From Candidatus Saccharimonadia bacterium (GTDB taxonomy: Bacteria; Patescibacteriota; Saccharimonadia; Saccharimonadales; Saccharimonadaceae): a stretch of 24,063 nt of DNA. Shown here in pieces: positions 5,995 through 14,821 of this stretch; within the stretch, counting starts at the first letter, position 1; each line of letters starts with the position of its first letter. The stretch covers positions 1 through 24,063 of the forward strand of contig JALRBE010000008.1 in assembly GCA_023262335.1 (NCBI GenBank). Direction: 5' to 3'. A program made the position numbers and the translations under genes. A model generated the notes under the pieces. The model did no database searches and was not told where the DNA came from. It worked only from the letters and a program-made list of their open reading frames with translations.

Positions 5995-6666
5995 ATGAGA
6001 ATTTTAGTTGTTGAAGATGAGCACAAGATAGCCCGTGCGATTGGGAGAGCCTTAGAGCAAGAAAGTTACGCCGTCGATACGGTGTACGATGGCGACGAAG
6101 GCTACGCGATGGCGACGACCGAACCGTACGACCTTGCGATCATCGACCGCATGATTCCCGGCGATTACGACGGCATCGCGATTGTCAAGGCAATGCGCGA
6201 CGCCAAGATCCACACGCCGGTCTTGCTACTGACCGCGCTCGGTAGCACCAGCGACAAAACCAAAGGCCTGGACAGCGGCGCCGACGATTACCTAGTAAAA
6301 CCGTTCGCGCTCGAAGAGCTGCTGGCCCGTGTCCGCGCGCTGCTCAGGCGCCCGGCCGAACAAAAGGGTACCGTCCTTAAGGCGGACGACCTCGAACTTG
6401 ACACCGTGACGTTCAGCGTGACGCGCGGCGGCAAGGACATCCCGCTGACCAGCAAGGAGTTCGCATTGCTCGAATACCTGCTGCGCAACCAAGGCAGGCC
6501 GTCCAGCAAAGAGACCATCGTGGCACACGTTTGGGATTACGACGCCGACATTTTGCTCAATACCGTGGAAGTCTACATAAAGTACCTACGCGCCAAAGTC
6601 GACGAGCCGTTCGAAAAGCCGCTTATCAAGACCGTGCGCGGCTTCGGCTACAAAATTGAAGCCTAA
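5995..6666 (+). CDS. OmpR/PhoB-type response regulator, 223 aa
   Basis: Receiver domain at about 1-115: acidic pocket Glu7-Asp8, phospho-acceptor Asp51 in AIIDRMIPG, Thr80 and Lys102 in DYLVKPFA. A winged-helix effector domain (about 125-223) ends in the typical TVRGFGYKIE. It should be phosphorylated by the kinase encoded 29 nt downstream and bind DNA as a dimer at tandem sites. A purine-rich GGAAGGGGGAG (5971-5981) lies 13 nt before the ATG, too far for an ideal SD, while TATTCT (5982-5987) ends 7 nt before it, so either a long-spaced SD or a leaderless start is possible. Together with the kinase and the ABC exporter it looks like an envelope or antimicrobial-stress module. Confidence 0.95.
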   Translation: MRILVVEDEHKIARAIGRALEQESYAVDTVYDGDEGYAMATTEPYDLAIIDRMIPGDYDGIAIVKAMRDAKIHTPVLLLTALGSTSDKTKGLDSGADDYLVKPFALEELLARVRALLRRPAEQKGTVLKADDLELDTVTFSVTRGGKDIPLTSKEFALLEYLLRNQGRPSSKETIVAHVWDYDADILLNTVEVYIKYLRAKVDEPFEKPLIKTVRGFGYKIEA

Positions 6667-6683
6667 TCTCAGACTCGCTCCTG

Positions 6684-6689
6684 TACTAT
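6684..6689 (+). promoter_or_regulatory. Possible -10 box of the histidine kinase
   Basis: TACTAT with TG just upstream, 6 nt before the ATG at 6696. No convincing -35 and no SD. It could give an internal leaderless transcript in addition to read-through from the response regulator. Confidence 0.35.
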
Positions 6690-6695
6690 AGGACT

Positions 6696-7703
6696 ATGTT
6701 TCATTCAGCAGTGCTCCGACTGACAGGCTGGTACCTGCTCATTCTGATGGCCATCAGCCTTCTGTTCAGCGTGACGATCTACAACGTGACCACCAGCGAG
6801 GTGCGCGACCGCCTGAACGATTTTCAGACACGCGTGCAGCAACCGGGTTCGGTACCAAACCAGAATTTCGACCCCCGGTTGTTTTCGGCGTTCCGTAACA
6901 ACCAGCGTGACATGGCGAACAGGAACATTTGGATCATGCTGGTCTACGTCAACCTGATCATCCTATTCGGCGGCGGAGTACTAAGCTACCTGCTAGCCAG
7001 GCGGACGCTCGGACACATCGAGCACGCGCACGAAGCCCAGTCGCGGTTCGTCAGCGACGTCAGCCATGAGCTGCGCACGCCGCTTGCCGCAATGAAAGCA
7101 GAGCTTGAAGTCGCGCTGCGCGACAAAAAGTTGTCGAAGGCCGACATGCACGAACTGCTCACCAGTAATCTCGAGGAAGTCGACAAGCTCACCGTGCTGT
7201 CACAGACGCTGTTGCAACTGTCTAAGCTGGACCACGCGGACCTCGAAACGACGACCGTGAATTTGGGCACCATAACCGAAGAAGTCGTGCAGCGCTACGA
7301 CAAAAACGCCAGTCGGATAGCCGTCAGCAAGCCGGTGACCGGTCTCAAAGTACAAGCGAACGCGGCGGTGTTAGGAGAACTCGTCACGATCTTGGTCGAC
7401 AACGCACTGAAGTACAGCCCGGCGGGATCACCCATAGACATCAAGCTCGCGAGAAGCGGCAAGCGCGTAATGTTCAGCATAGCCAACCAAGGCAAGGGCA
7501 TACCCGCCACTGACCTGCCGCACATCTTCGACAGGTTTTACCGTGCCGACACGTCACGGACGACATCCGGTACCGGGCTCGGATTGTCGCTGGCGAAAAA
7601 AATCGTCGAACTGCACGACGGCGAGCTTTCAGTATCAAGCGCCGACGGCCAGGATACGACGTTTCGTTTTTATCTGCCAATTGTAAGAAAAAAACAAGTC
7701 TAG
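6696..7703 (+). CDS. Membrane sensor histidine kinase, 335 aa
   Basis: Two membrane segments (about 11-29 and 79-100) enclose a short external loop of about 50 residues rich in Asn, Phe and Gln. No clear HAMP domain separates TM2 from the dimerisation domain. HisKA box FVSDVSHELRTPL with phospho-His124. The ATP-binding domain has an N box with Asn236 (ILVDNALKYSP), G1 around GKGIP, an F box (IFDRFYRAD) and G2 GTGLGLSLAKKIV. All catalytic motifs are intact. Partner of the response regulator just upstream. The small sensory loop recalls intramembrane-sensing kinases that work with ABC exporters, and an ABC exporter follows here. No SD precedes the ATG. Confidence 0.95.
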   Translation: MFHSAVLRLTGWYLLILMAISLLFSVTIYNVTTSEVRDRLNDFQTRVQQPGSVPNQNFDPRLFSAFRNNQRDMANRNIWIMLVYVNLIILFGGGVLSYLLARRTLGHIEHAHEAQSRFVSDVSHELRTPLAAMKAELEVALRDKKLSKADMHELLTSNLEEVDKLTVLSQTLLQLSKLDHADLETTTVNLGTITEEVVQRYDKNASRIAVSKPVTGLKVQANAAVLGELVTILVDNALKYSPAGSPIDIKLARSGKRVMFSIANQGKGIPATDLPHIFDRFYRADTSRTTSGTGLGLSLAKKIVELHDGELSVSSADGQDTTFRFYLPIVRKKQV

Positions 7704-7788
7704 ATTCAGTTATTGGTTTTATAGTGTCTCCGTACGCATAACGTAACCGCGGCGCCAGAAGGTAAGCCGCAGAGGAGATACGAACACC

Positions 7789-9156
7789 ATGAACGTCATA
7801 TCAAGGGGGGTGCGCGGTGCCCTGAGGAGCCCGATTCGCGCCGGCGCCATCGTAATCATGCTGGCGATCAGCATCGGGCTTATCATCGCCATGCTCGCGG
7901 CGAAAGCGGGCGTAGAGGTAAGGATCAGCGAAGTCAAGGCGAACGCGGCGACAGGCATCACCGTCGCGCCAGCAGGAATCCGCGGCTTCGCGGGCGGCGG
8001 CGATCCGCTGTCGGCGGAACAAGTTGCCACTATAAAGGGAACGGAGCACGTGGCAAGCGTCGCGAGCACGCTGACGGACCAGCTTGGCACCGACGACACC
8101 AACCTGACGCCATCGCTCGAACTCGGCAGTTTCGGACAACGCCAGCAGCGTTTCGAAAGTTCAAGCGGCTCAGGCGCCGAAATGACGCCGCCAGCCATGA
8201 CGGGAAGCGCGGCAACCGGCGACGCCATGCGCCAAGCGCCAACCCCGCGCACCACCGTCACCGGCACGACCGATCCTGACAGCGTCGCGACGAACGGGGG
8301 AGAACTGACGCTCGCAAGCGGGAAGGCCATTGATGCCGGCGGCGCAGAGAACGTCGCGCTCATCGGCAAAACCCTCGCTGAAAAGAACGACCTGCAACCT
8401 GACGACACGTTCACCATGTACGGCCAGACTTTTACCGTCAATGGCATATTCTCGACGGACAACGCCTTCCAAGACAGCGGCGTGATCGTGCCGCTCACGA
8501 CGCTCCAAACCCTTACGGAACAAGCTGGTGCCGTCACGTCGGCCACCGTCACGGTCGACAGCAGCGACAACGTCGCGGCCGTCGTCAGCAGCCTCAAGGA
8601 CTCGCTTGGCGACAAAGCCGACATCACCAGCGAGCAGGAACGTGCGGAAAGCAGCGTGAGTTCCCTAAGCAGCATCAGCGGGCTGGCGACGACCGGGGTC
8701 ATCGGCGCGACAGTAGCGGCAGCCGTCATCGTGCTCTTGATGATGACGATGATCGTCCGTGAGCGCCGCCGCGAAATCGGCGTCATCAAGGCGATTGGCG
8801 GCACGAACGCCAAAGTCATCACGCAGTTCGTCACCGAAGCGCTCACCTTGACCGTCATCGGCGGTATCATCGGCATCGGGCTTGGAATAGCGGTCAGCGG
8901 CAGCATCACCGAAGGCTTGGTGCAAAACCAGCAAAACAGCGCGGCCACGAATCGACAGGCGGGACCAGGCGGCATGGGCGGCCCGGCGTTGATCCGCGGA
9001 GCACAGCAAGGCATCCAGAACGTTACCGGCACGGTCAGCCCTGCGGTCATCGGCGGCGGCATAGGCCTGACCCTGCTCATCGCCATCGTCGGCAGCGCGG
9101 TACCGGCCTGGCTCATAGCGCGCGTACGGCCAGCAGAAGTATTACGATCGGAATAA
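7789..9156 (+). CDS. MacB/FtsX-type ABC transporter permease, 455 aa
   Basis: The ATG at 7789 has AGAGGAGA (7771-7778) 10 nt upstream. One N-terminal membrane helix (about 19-42) is followed by a large extracytoplasmic domain (about 43-300) with a Gly/Ser/Thr/Pro-rich linker near 140-170. Three C-terminal helices (about 297-320, 347-370, 420-445) form the FtsX domain, with the typical cytoplasmic RERRREIGVIKAIGG coupling segment at about 325-340. The linker before TM4 is rich in Asn, Gln and Gly. Such mechanotransmission permeases expel peptides or lipoproteins rather than forming a wide channel. A -10-like TATAGT lies at 7720-7725. Forms a pair with the ATPase 11 nt downstream. Confidence 0.9.
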   Translation: MNVISRGVRGALRSPIRAGAIVIMLAISIGLIIAMLAAKAGVEVRISEVKANAATGITVAPAGIRGFAGGGDPLSAEQVATIKGTEHVASVASTLTDQLGTDDTNLTPSLELGSFGQRQQRFESSSGSGAEMTPPAMTGSAATGDAMRQAPTPRTTVTGTTDPDSVATNGGELTLASGKAIDAGGAENVALIGKTLAEKNDLQPDDTFTMYGQTFTVNGIFSTDNAFQDSGVIVPLTTLQTLTEQAGAVTSATVTVDSSDNVAAVVSSLKDSLGDKADITSEQERAESSVSSLSSISGLATTGVIGATVAAAVIVLLMMTMIVRERRREIGVIKAIGGTNAKVITQFVTEALTLTVIGGIIGIGLGIAVSGSITEGLVQNQQNSAATNRQAGPGGMGGPALIRGAQQGIQNVTGTVSPAVIGGGIGLTLLIAIVGSAVPAWLIARVRPAEVLRSE

Positions 9157-9167
9157 AGGGGAATCAC

Positions 9168-9842
9168 ATGTCAATCAACGTCAACAATCTTACGAAAACA
9201 TTTCATGCGGCCGGCGGCGAAGTCCGCGCGCTCGATGATATAAGCTTCAGCGTGAAGACGGGCGAGTTCGTCAGCATCATAGGCAAATCGGGCAGCGGAA
9301 AGTCGACACTGCTCGCGCAATTGGGCGCGCTCGACCAACCTACGAAAGGCGAGATACTTGTCGACGGCCAGGACATCACCAAGCTGTCCGGCCGCAAGCA
9401 AACGACGTACCGGTCAAAAAAGATCGGGTTCGTGTTCCAACAATACAATCTCATACCGAACCTCAGCGCTCTCGAAAACGTCATGCTCGGCCTGGAATTC
9501 GGCGGCGCGCCGGCGAGCGAACGCAAGGACCGCTCATTTGAACTGCTCGAAATGGTCGGCATCGACGCCGATCAGGCACGACGTAAGCCGGGCAAGCTGT
9601 CGGGCGGACAGCAGCAACGGGTCAGCATCGCCCGCGCGCTCGGCAACGACCCTGCGTTCCTGCTTGCCGACGAACCGACCGGGAACCTCGACAGCGAAAC
9701 GGGCGCTGCCATATTCACGCTGCTGCACGACCTGTCGCGCGAACGGCAGACCACGATCATCGTCGTGACGCACGACCTCGACATCGCCGGCAAGACCGAT
9801 CGCACGTACACGCTGAAGGACGGCAAGCTGCTCACGAAATAA
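9168..9842 (+). CDS. ABC transporter ATPase, MacB/LolD type, 224 aa
   Basis: Cytoplasmic ATPase that drives the adjacent permease. Complete motifs: Walker A GKSGSGKST (39-47), Q-loop VFQQYNLIP, signature LSGGQQQR (144-151), Walker B FLLADEPTGNLD (164-175) and the H-loop His202 (VVTHD). The extra NLIPNLSALENV and DEPTGNLDS wording is typical of the MacB/LolD subfamily. The ATG at 9168 has AAAGGGG just upstream, and 11 nt separate it from the permease stop, so the two are one operon ended by the hairpin at 9855-9888. Confidence 0.95.
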   Translation: MSINVNNLTKTFHAAGGEVRALDDISFSVKTGEFVSIIGKSGSGKSTLLAQLGALDQPTKGEILVDGQDITKLSGRKQTTYRSKKIGFVFQQYNLIPNLSALENVMLGLEFGGAPASERKDRSFELLEMVGIDADQARRKPGKLSGGQQQRVSIARALGNDPAFLLADEPTGNLDSETGAAIFTLLHDLSRERQTTIIVVTHDLDIAGKTDRTYTLKDGKLLTK

Positions 9843-9854
9843 CACTGCTGCTCC

Positions 9855-9888
9855 GAAAGCCGCGCCGGCATGGTCCTGCGCGGCTTTC
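9855..9888 (+). terminator. Terminator of the ABC transporter operon
   Basis: GAAAGCCGCGC (9855-9865) pairs perfectly with GCGCGGCTTTC (9878-9888), 11 bp with a 12-nt loop. The T-run is inside the stem end and short. Confidence 0.75.
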
Positions 9889-9985
9889 ACATGAATGAAA
9901 ACAGCTTTTTACAAGCTTCGAACAAACGAAAAATCATACCGTGGTGCATTCCGCAATGAAATATCTTCTTTTTGACCATAAAACT

Positions 9986-9994
9986 TGTTATAGT
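9986..9994 (+). promoter_or_regulatory. Extended -10 promoter of the helicase-like gene
   Basis: TGT directly precedes TATAGT (9989-9994). TTCTTT lies at -35 distance; a better TTGACC (9972-9977) is too close (11 nt). An ATG at 9999 opens a 15-codon out-of-frame ORF that overlaps the main start. Confidence 0.5.
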
Positions 9995-10020
9995 ACTAAT
10001 GAAGACGAGTGAGGGAAATA

Positions 10021-13000
10021 ATGGACGACAACGTGGCCCAGGCTGATATTAGTAGTATACTTCAATCACCACGAACATCAGGGGAACAGACAAACGATTT
10101 TACCGGACAAGTAGCCGCTTATTTCGGCTCTTACGTGAGTGGAAACCTGTCGGCAAGCGGCTTGCCGAGCCGGACGTACGGCGATACCTATCAAGACGGC
10201 CTTGTGCGCAAGTTGTCCCTCGAGCGGTTCCCGCAGTTGAACAAGAACTTGTACAAGAACTTCGTGACCGGTCTCGGGCAACAAACGTTCGTGATCGCCC
10301 AAAACAAATATTCCGGGCTGCAGGACGAATACGTGTCCCATGCCGTTCGCACGAACGTTCTTGGCATTACAACTAAAAAGCTAAGCGGCCTTTTGCAGTC
10401 GATCGCGGCCGCGGCCGAATCGCTGCGTATTTCTTCGAGCGACAGCCACGCCGACACCGTCGAGGCGCTGCTCGCGGACACCAAAGCCATCATCGCCCGA
10501 GATTTCGTGACGCCGCACATACTGCCGCTCGACATTCTTAAGGACGGCGCCGACGACACGAATGCCAAGCAGGTACTTTCGACGCTGCGCGAAGCCGCGA
10601 CAAGCAGGCTGTACGACGCGAACAGGTTGTCGCTCAAGCATACGTACGCGGCGTACTTCTCGAACGAACAGGCGGTCACGAGCGATTCGCTCGTGACCAC
10701 GCTTGGCGATATTTTCACGCCGGAAGCCACCAAGGACAGTCTGGAACAGTACGTCGAGCATCTCCAGGCCAGCGACGCGTACCACCACACGTACGGCCTG
10801 CACCTGACAACCACGGTCGACGAAACCAAGAGCATGTACGTATACTTCGGCGAGCTTGCGTACGAGCAGGAATCATACCCGTTGTTCTACACCAAAGTGG
10901 CAAGCCAGCATACGTTCCCGAGCGTCACGTTAACGTTCGAGGGCACCGTGTTCGTGAACAAGCAGGCGATCGAACATGTCGCGCGCCGGTTCGCCGCCAA
11001 AGCCAACCGGTCGATCGACGTCGCGACGCTTGGCATCCCGGATACGATCCGGCCGGACGTGGCCGATCAGGCCGAAGCGCTCCAAGCGATCGTTTCGAAA
11101 CTCGCCGACACGCTGTCGCTCACGGGCGACATAAAGTTAGCGAAATCAACGCTGCAAGAAGCGTCCAATCACTTTGCCAAAGTCACCAACAGGCTGTTCA
11201 TTTGCGTCGAACCGTCGTACACGCCGGCCATTACCGACGATTACATCTCGATCCTTACGGACAAGTCCCAACATGAAAAGACAGGCCGCTACCTGGGAGA
11301 CCTGCTCATGAAACCGCCGACGCGATTCGTCGAAGAGGCTAACGAGACATGGCAAAACCTCAGTTACTTCGACAAGCTGCTTCCGTTGACGCCGCTTTCG
11401 GTGAACGACGAGCAAAAAAGAGTGCTCATGACGCTCGCCAACCCCGCGGTCGAACGCGTCGTCGTCGACTCGCCAGCGAATACCGGCAAGAACCATCTGG
11501 TACGCGCTGCCGTGCTGAACGCCGCAGCCAGTGGCAAATCAGTGCTTGTCGTCGGAGACAGTGCGGGCGCCGCCGACGCGCTGAAGCGTGATATCGGCGA
11601 CGTACTACGAAAAACCAGCGGCAGCGAAGGCCATAACCCGGTCATCGACCTGCACGCGGCAGACACCTTCGACCGCATCGACGATCAGCTCTCCAGCCAT
11701 ATCGCCGCTTCCGCCGCGCTTGTTAGCGGCAAGCATGCCGATCTGGCCGCAGCCAAAAAGCGCAAGGTGCAAACGCTCAAGGAGAGCCTCAAACAGCTCA
11801 TGCATAGCGCCGAAAACATCAACCTGCACGAAGTCGAGCAGGCCATCCAGAACGACCGCCGGTTCGCGGGCAAGAACTGGATTGACGGCGAACCGATCGA
11901 CGACATCAGCATGGACATGCAGCAGTTGCACCGGTCCATACAGTACGTTCGCGGCAGCGAGGCGAGTTACCTCATGCCATACGTCGACATCAACAAGCAG
12001 CAGGCGATGGAAGAGTTCTTGACCGCGTATGCCGAGTACGAAAAAGCGAACAAAAACGTCAATTCGCGATTGCCGGAATTCATCGTCCGCTACAAGAAGC
12101 TTCTCCCTGAGCAGCGAACGCACCTCAAGGAAAGCCTGGCCTACATCCAGTCGAACTATCGCCAGTTCGTCAAGATCCTGCGCGACTCGGCTACCAGCAA
12201 CTGGCTGCCGATCGGCGACGGAAACACGTTCCAGGAAATCACGGTTCACGAATCGGAATTCAACGCGGTACTCGACATCGCCCAGGGCGCGAACAAGTAC
12301 TTCGCCTACAGCGACAAGGCACGATTGCTCCGCGAGTTAGACAGCTACAACGCCACGCCGCTTGAGATCATCGAGGCGTTCGACACGTACGTCGAACAGA
12401 TCGCCACGCTCAAGTCCAAGCTGTTCGGCTTTTCCGGCCGCATGCTGGTCGTGGAAAACCTCAACAAGCAGCTCGTAAAATCATTGCCGTCGTTCGGACT
12501 GCCAAACCCCGAAAAACAATCGGAAAGCATGCAGGTGATGAGCAACTTCGTCAAGTACACCACGCAGCAGCTCGCGGCGGCGGGCATGAAGCCCGACCAC
12601 TGGAAGAACGTCGTGCGACTACTACTCGCGCACGAAGACAACATCGACGAGACCCAGCAGATTCTCTCCAGCCTGAATCAACTCGCGCTCTACGACTTCA
12701 CACGGGACTTCAAGGTATACGAAGCGGACAACCTGCTCGCGAACATCACGCTGCTTGATTACGCCACCGAACTGAACCGCGTGTACCGCGAGTTCCCGAA
12801 GATCGGCAAACTGTTCGGTATCGCCACGATCAACCATCTGCTCGCGCGGCCACACGAGTTCACGGCCCGGGCATCCAAGTTGTCACGCGACCTGCACGAA
12901 GCAAGCCAGCTCAACGACGCCAAGGGAACGATCCGCTCCTTCGCCGAAACGTACCCCGACGCCAGCAAGCGGCTCGGCATCGCCTTCAAAAACGGCAACT

Positions 13001-14721
13001 TCGAAATCGTCGACGACTCGTTCGCGAACAGCGACAGCGAATTCATCAAGGAATACGTCGCGTACAAGAAGAAGGAGCAGGACATCCGCTCGTACTTCGA
13101 CGAGGTCACCATCGACTCGTTCGCCGAAAGCAGCACCGAGTACCAGCAGATTCTTGGCGTCGAATTGCAACATTCCTTGAACGAGCGGTTCGTCCAGTAT
13201 GGCCAGCAAAAAGCGCTCGCGCAGCTTGGCGAAGCGCTGAAAAGCCAGCGCAAGCTGACCCGCGACGAAACGAAGACGCTCACGTCACTGTACCCATGCG
13301 TGACAGGCGAGATCCATCAGCTGAGCGCGCTGCTTCCGCTTGACGTCGCGTCGTTCGACCTCGTTATCGTAGAGAACGCCGATTCGCTGACCATCGCCGA
13401 AACCCTGCCGGCAGCGATCAGGGGCAAGCAGCTTCTCGTCATCGGCGACAGCGCCCAGTCCCGCCCCGGTACCATCGCGCTCAACGACGGCATCGACGAA
13501 CTGCACGCCAGCCGGCTTTCTGGCGCCCTGCGCGCGCAGCTCGCCAACGAGTCGGCCGACAACAAGAACGCGATCATCGCCCGCCAAGCGGACACCTTCG
13601 TACCCGACCTTTCGGCGCTCGGTTTCTTCTCGCAGTACGCCAACTACGACGCCTCGCTTTCGCGCCAATACGGCGTTTACGAAGAGCTCGCGGCATTCGG
13701 CAACAAGCACTACTACGGCAACGCGGCGGTGTCGCTGATGTCGCGGGCCGTTCCGGTCGCCGACCTCTTCGCGTTCAGCCAGGTCAGGGCAACGCCGAGC
13801 CAAGTCACGCGCTTTACGAACCTCGCCGAGGTTAACCATATCATCCAGCATCTTCATACGCTTAAGGAGCAGGGATTCAACGGCACCATAGGGATCGTCA
13901 CGCCGTTCGCCGAACAAGCGGCGCTCATCCAAAAGGAGCTTGACGAAAGCGTGATTACCGACTGGTTCGAACGTCGCGGCCTTCGCGTCATGACGCTCGA
14001 CTCAAGCCGCAACTTCCCTCGGGATTACACGTATTACAGCCTGGTCGCCTCGAACGACTTCAACGAATTGTCCCAGCAGCTGCCGTCGGCCATCGGCTTC
14101 GACGCGTTCGAGCACGACGGTCGGTCAGGACGGTTGCTCAGCGGATTCTCCGGAACCCGGCAGACCATGCACGTGGTTCACAGCCTTGCCATCGACGCGT
14201 ACGGCCGCGCGCTCAGCGAAGCGCTGAAGTTCTTCAGTTCGCGTGCGCAGGGCACCTCCGTCAAGGTCAAGGGCGGCTCGACCGACGTGTTCTCGCCGAC
14301 GGAAATCAACATCAGCCAGTCTTTCGAGAAAACGACGTTCGCCAGGAAGCACAAGGACCACATGGCGTTCATTACCAAGTATCCGTTCGCCAACTACATG
14401 AAGCCGCTCTCGCCAAGCTTCCATAAGGCACTCTACAAAGTATTCTTTCTCGTCATGGTCGACAGCCAGCCCCTCGTGGTGGAGTTCGATGATTTCAAGG
14501 ACAGGTTCCTGCAAAACGGCAAGAACGACAAAGACAACTCTGGTACGTACCTGACCGCGCAGGACATCTACGCGTACAAATTGCTCGAAGGATACGGCTA
14601 CCGGTTCCTGCGTCTGAACAAGTTCAGCGTCGGTTCTGACCCAGCCCAAACCCTCGACAAATACCTGAGCGAGATGATCAAAACCCCGAGCTGGCCATCG
14701 GATAACGGTTTTGTTGCCTGA
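10021..14721 (+). CDS. Giant SF1 helicase-nuclease-like protein with degenerate motifs, 1566 aa
   Basis: The ATG at 10021 is preferred over GTG 10009 because GAGGGA (10011-10016) is then a good SD. About 450 N-terminal residues are unassigned. A Q-motif-like SVNDEQKRVL then precedes a Walker A-like SPANTGKN (about 484-491; expected GxxGxGK[ST]). A long helical insertion (about 550-1090) separates it from a Walker B-like FDLVIVENAD (about 1112-1121; expected DEAS) and motif III LLVIGDSAQSRP. Motif IV (IGIVTPFAEQAALI), a motif V remnant (VMTLDSSRNF) and a motif VI remnant (SGTRQTMHVVHSL) follow. The last 100 residues resemble the REase-like domain of Dna2/DUF559-type proteins (VVEFDDF, then LTAQDIYAYKLLEGYGYRFLRLN). 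Architecture matches large Upf1/Dna2-like proteins, but the ATPase core looks inactive. Single-gene unit. Confidence 0.8.
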   Translation: MDDNVAQADISSILQSPRTSGEQTNDFTGQVAAYFGSYVSGNLSASGLPSRTYGDTYQDGLVRKLSLERFPQLNKNLYKNFVTGLGQQTFVIAQNKYSGLQDEYVSHAVRTNVLGITTKKLSGLLQSIAAAAESLRISSSDSHADTVEALLADTKAIIARDFVTPHILPLDILKDGADDTNAKQVLSTLREAATSRLYDANRLSLKHTYAAYFSNEQAVTSDSLVTTLGDIFTPEATKDSLEQYVEHLQASDAYHHTYGLHLTTTVDETKSMYVYFGELAYEQESYPLFYTKVASQHTFPSVTLTFEGTVFVNKQAIEHVARRFAAKANRSIDVATLGIPDTIRPDVADQAEALQAIVSKLADTLSLTGDIKLAKSTLQEASNHFAKVTNRLFICVEPSYTPAITDDYISILTDKSQHEKTGRYLGDLLMKPPTRFVEEANETWQNLSYFDKLLPLTPLSVNDEQKRVLMTLANPAVERVVVDSPANTGKNHLVRAAVLNAAASGKSVLVVGDSAGAADALKRDIGDVLRKTSGSEGHNPVIDLHAADTFDRIDDQLSSHIAASAALVSGKHADLAAAKKRKVQTLKESLKQLMHSAENINLHEVEQAIQNDRRFAGKNWIDGEPIDDISMDMQQLHRSIQYVRGSEASYLMPYVDINKQQAMEEFLTAYAEYEKANKNVNSRLPEFIVRYKKLLPEQRTHLKESLAYIQSNYRQFVKILRDSATSNWLPIGDGNTFQEITVHESEFNAVLDIAQGANKYFAYSDKARLLRELDSYNATPLEIIEAFDTYVEQIATLKSKLFGFSGRMLVVENLNKQLVKSLPSFGLPNPEKQSESMQVMSNFVKYTTQQLAAAGMKPDHWKNVVRLLLAHEDNIDETQQILSSLNQLALYDFTRDFKVYEADNLLANITLLDYATELNRVYREFPKIGKLFGIATINHLLARPHEFTARASKLSRDLHEASQLNDAKGTIRSFAETYPDASKRLGIAFKNGNFEIVDDSFANSDSEFIKEYVAYKKKEQDIRSYFDEVTIDSFAESSTEYQQILGVELQHSLNERFVQYGQQKALAQLGEALKSQRKLTRDETKTLTSLYPCVTGEIHQLSALLPLDVASFDLVIVENADSLTIAETLPAAIRGKQLLVIGDSAQSRPGTIALNDGIDELHASRLSGALRAQLANESADNKNAIIARQADTFVPDLSALGFFSQYANYDASLSRQYGVYEELAAFGNKHYYGNAAVSLMSRAVPVADLFAFSQVRATPSQVTRFTNLAEVNHIIQHLHTLKEQGFNGTIGIVTPFAEQAALIQKELDESVITDWFERRGLRVMTLDSSRNFPRDYTYYSLVASNDFNELSQQLPSAIGFDAFEHDGRSGRLLSGFSGTRQTMHVVHSLAIDAYGRALSEALKFFSSRAQGTSVKVKGGSTDVFSPTEINISQSFEKTTFARKHKDHMAFITKYPFANYMKPLSPSFHKALYKVFFLVMVDSQPLVVEFDDFKDRFLQNGKNDKDNSGTYLTAQDIYAYKLLEGYGYRFLRLNKFSVGSDPAQTLDKYLSEMIKTPSWPSDNGFVA

Positions 14722-14770
14722 GTGTAATAATTTTCACTGTTTTCTCAGCCATACGCTTTAAAATTGAAAC

Positions 14771-14821
14771 ATGACCGGTATCAGTCCGGTGAAAAAAGCG
14801 AAATGGAGGGATCACACATGA
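14771..14821 (+). CDS. Possible 16-residue leader peptide ORF
   Basis: ATG at 14771, 6 nt after a -10-like TAAAAT (14759-14764), encodes MTGISPVKKAKWRDHT. Its TGA (14819-14821) overlaps the ATG of the Gre-like gene as ATGA, and the GGAGGG SD lies inside it. A short hairpin (ACCGG 14774-14778 with CCGGT 14786-14790) is within the ORF. The arrangement fits translational coupling from a leaderless mRNA, but no good -35 is seen. Confidence 0.35.
   Translation: MTGISPVKKAKWRDHT

Noticed and set aside
7719..9167. Long minus-strand ORF (482 codons) opposite the ABC permease.
   Set aside because: Shadow of the permease codon pattern: low-complexity Ser/Thr/Pro/Val protein with no SD, while the plus strand carries a recognised family.
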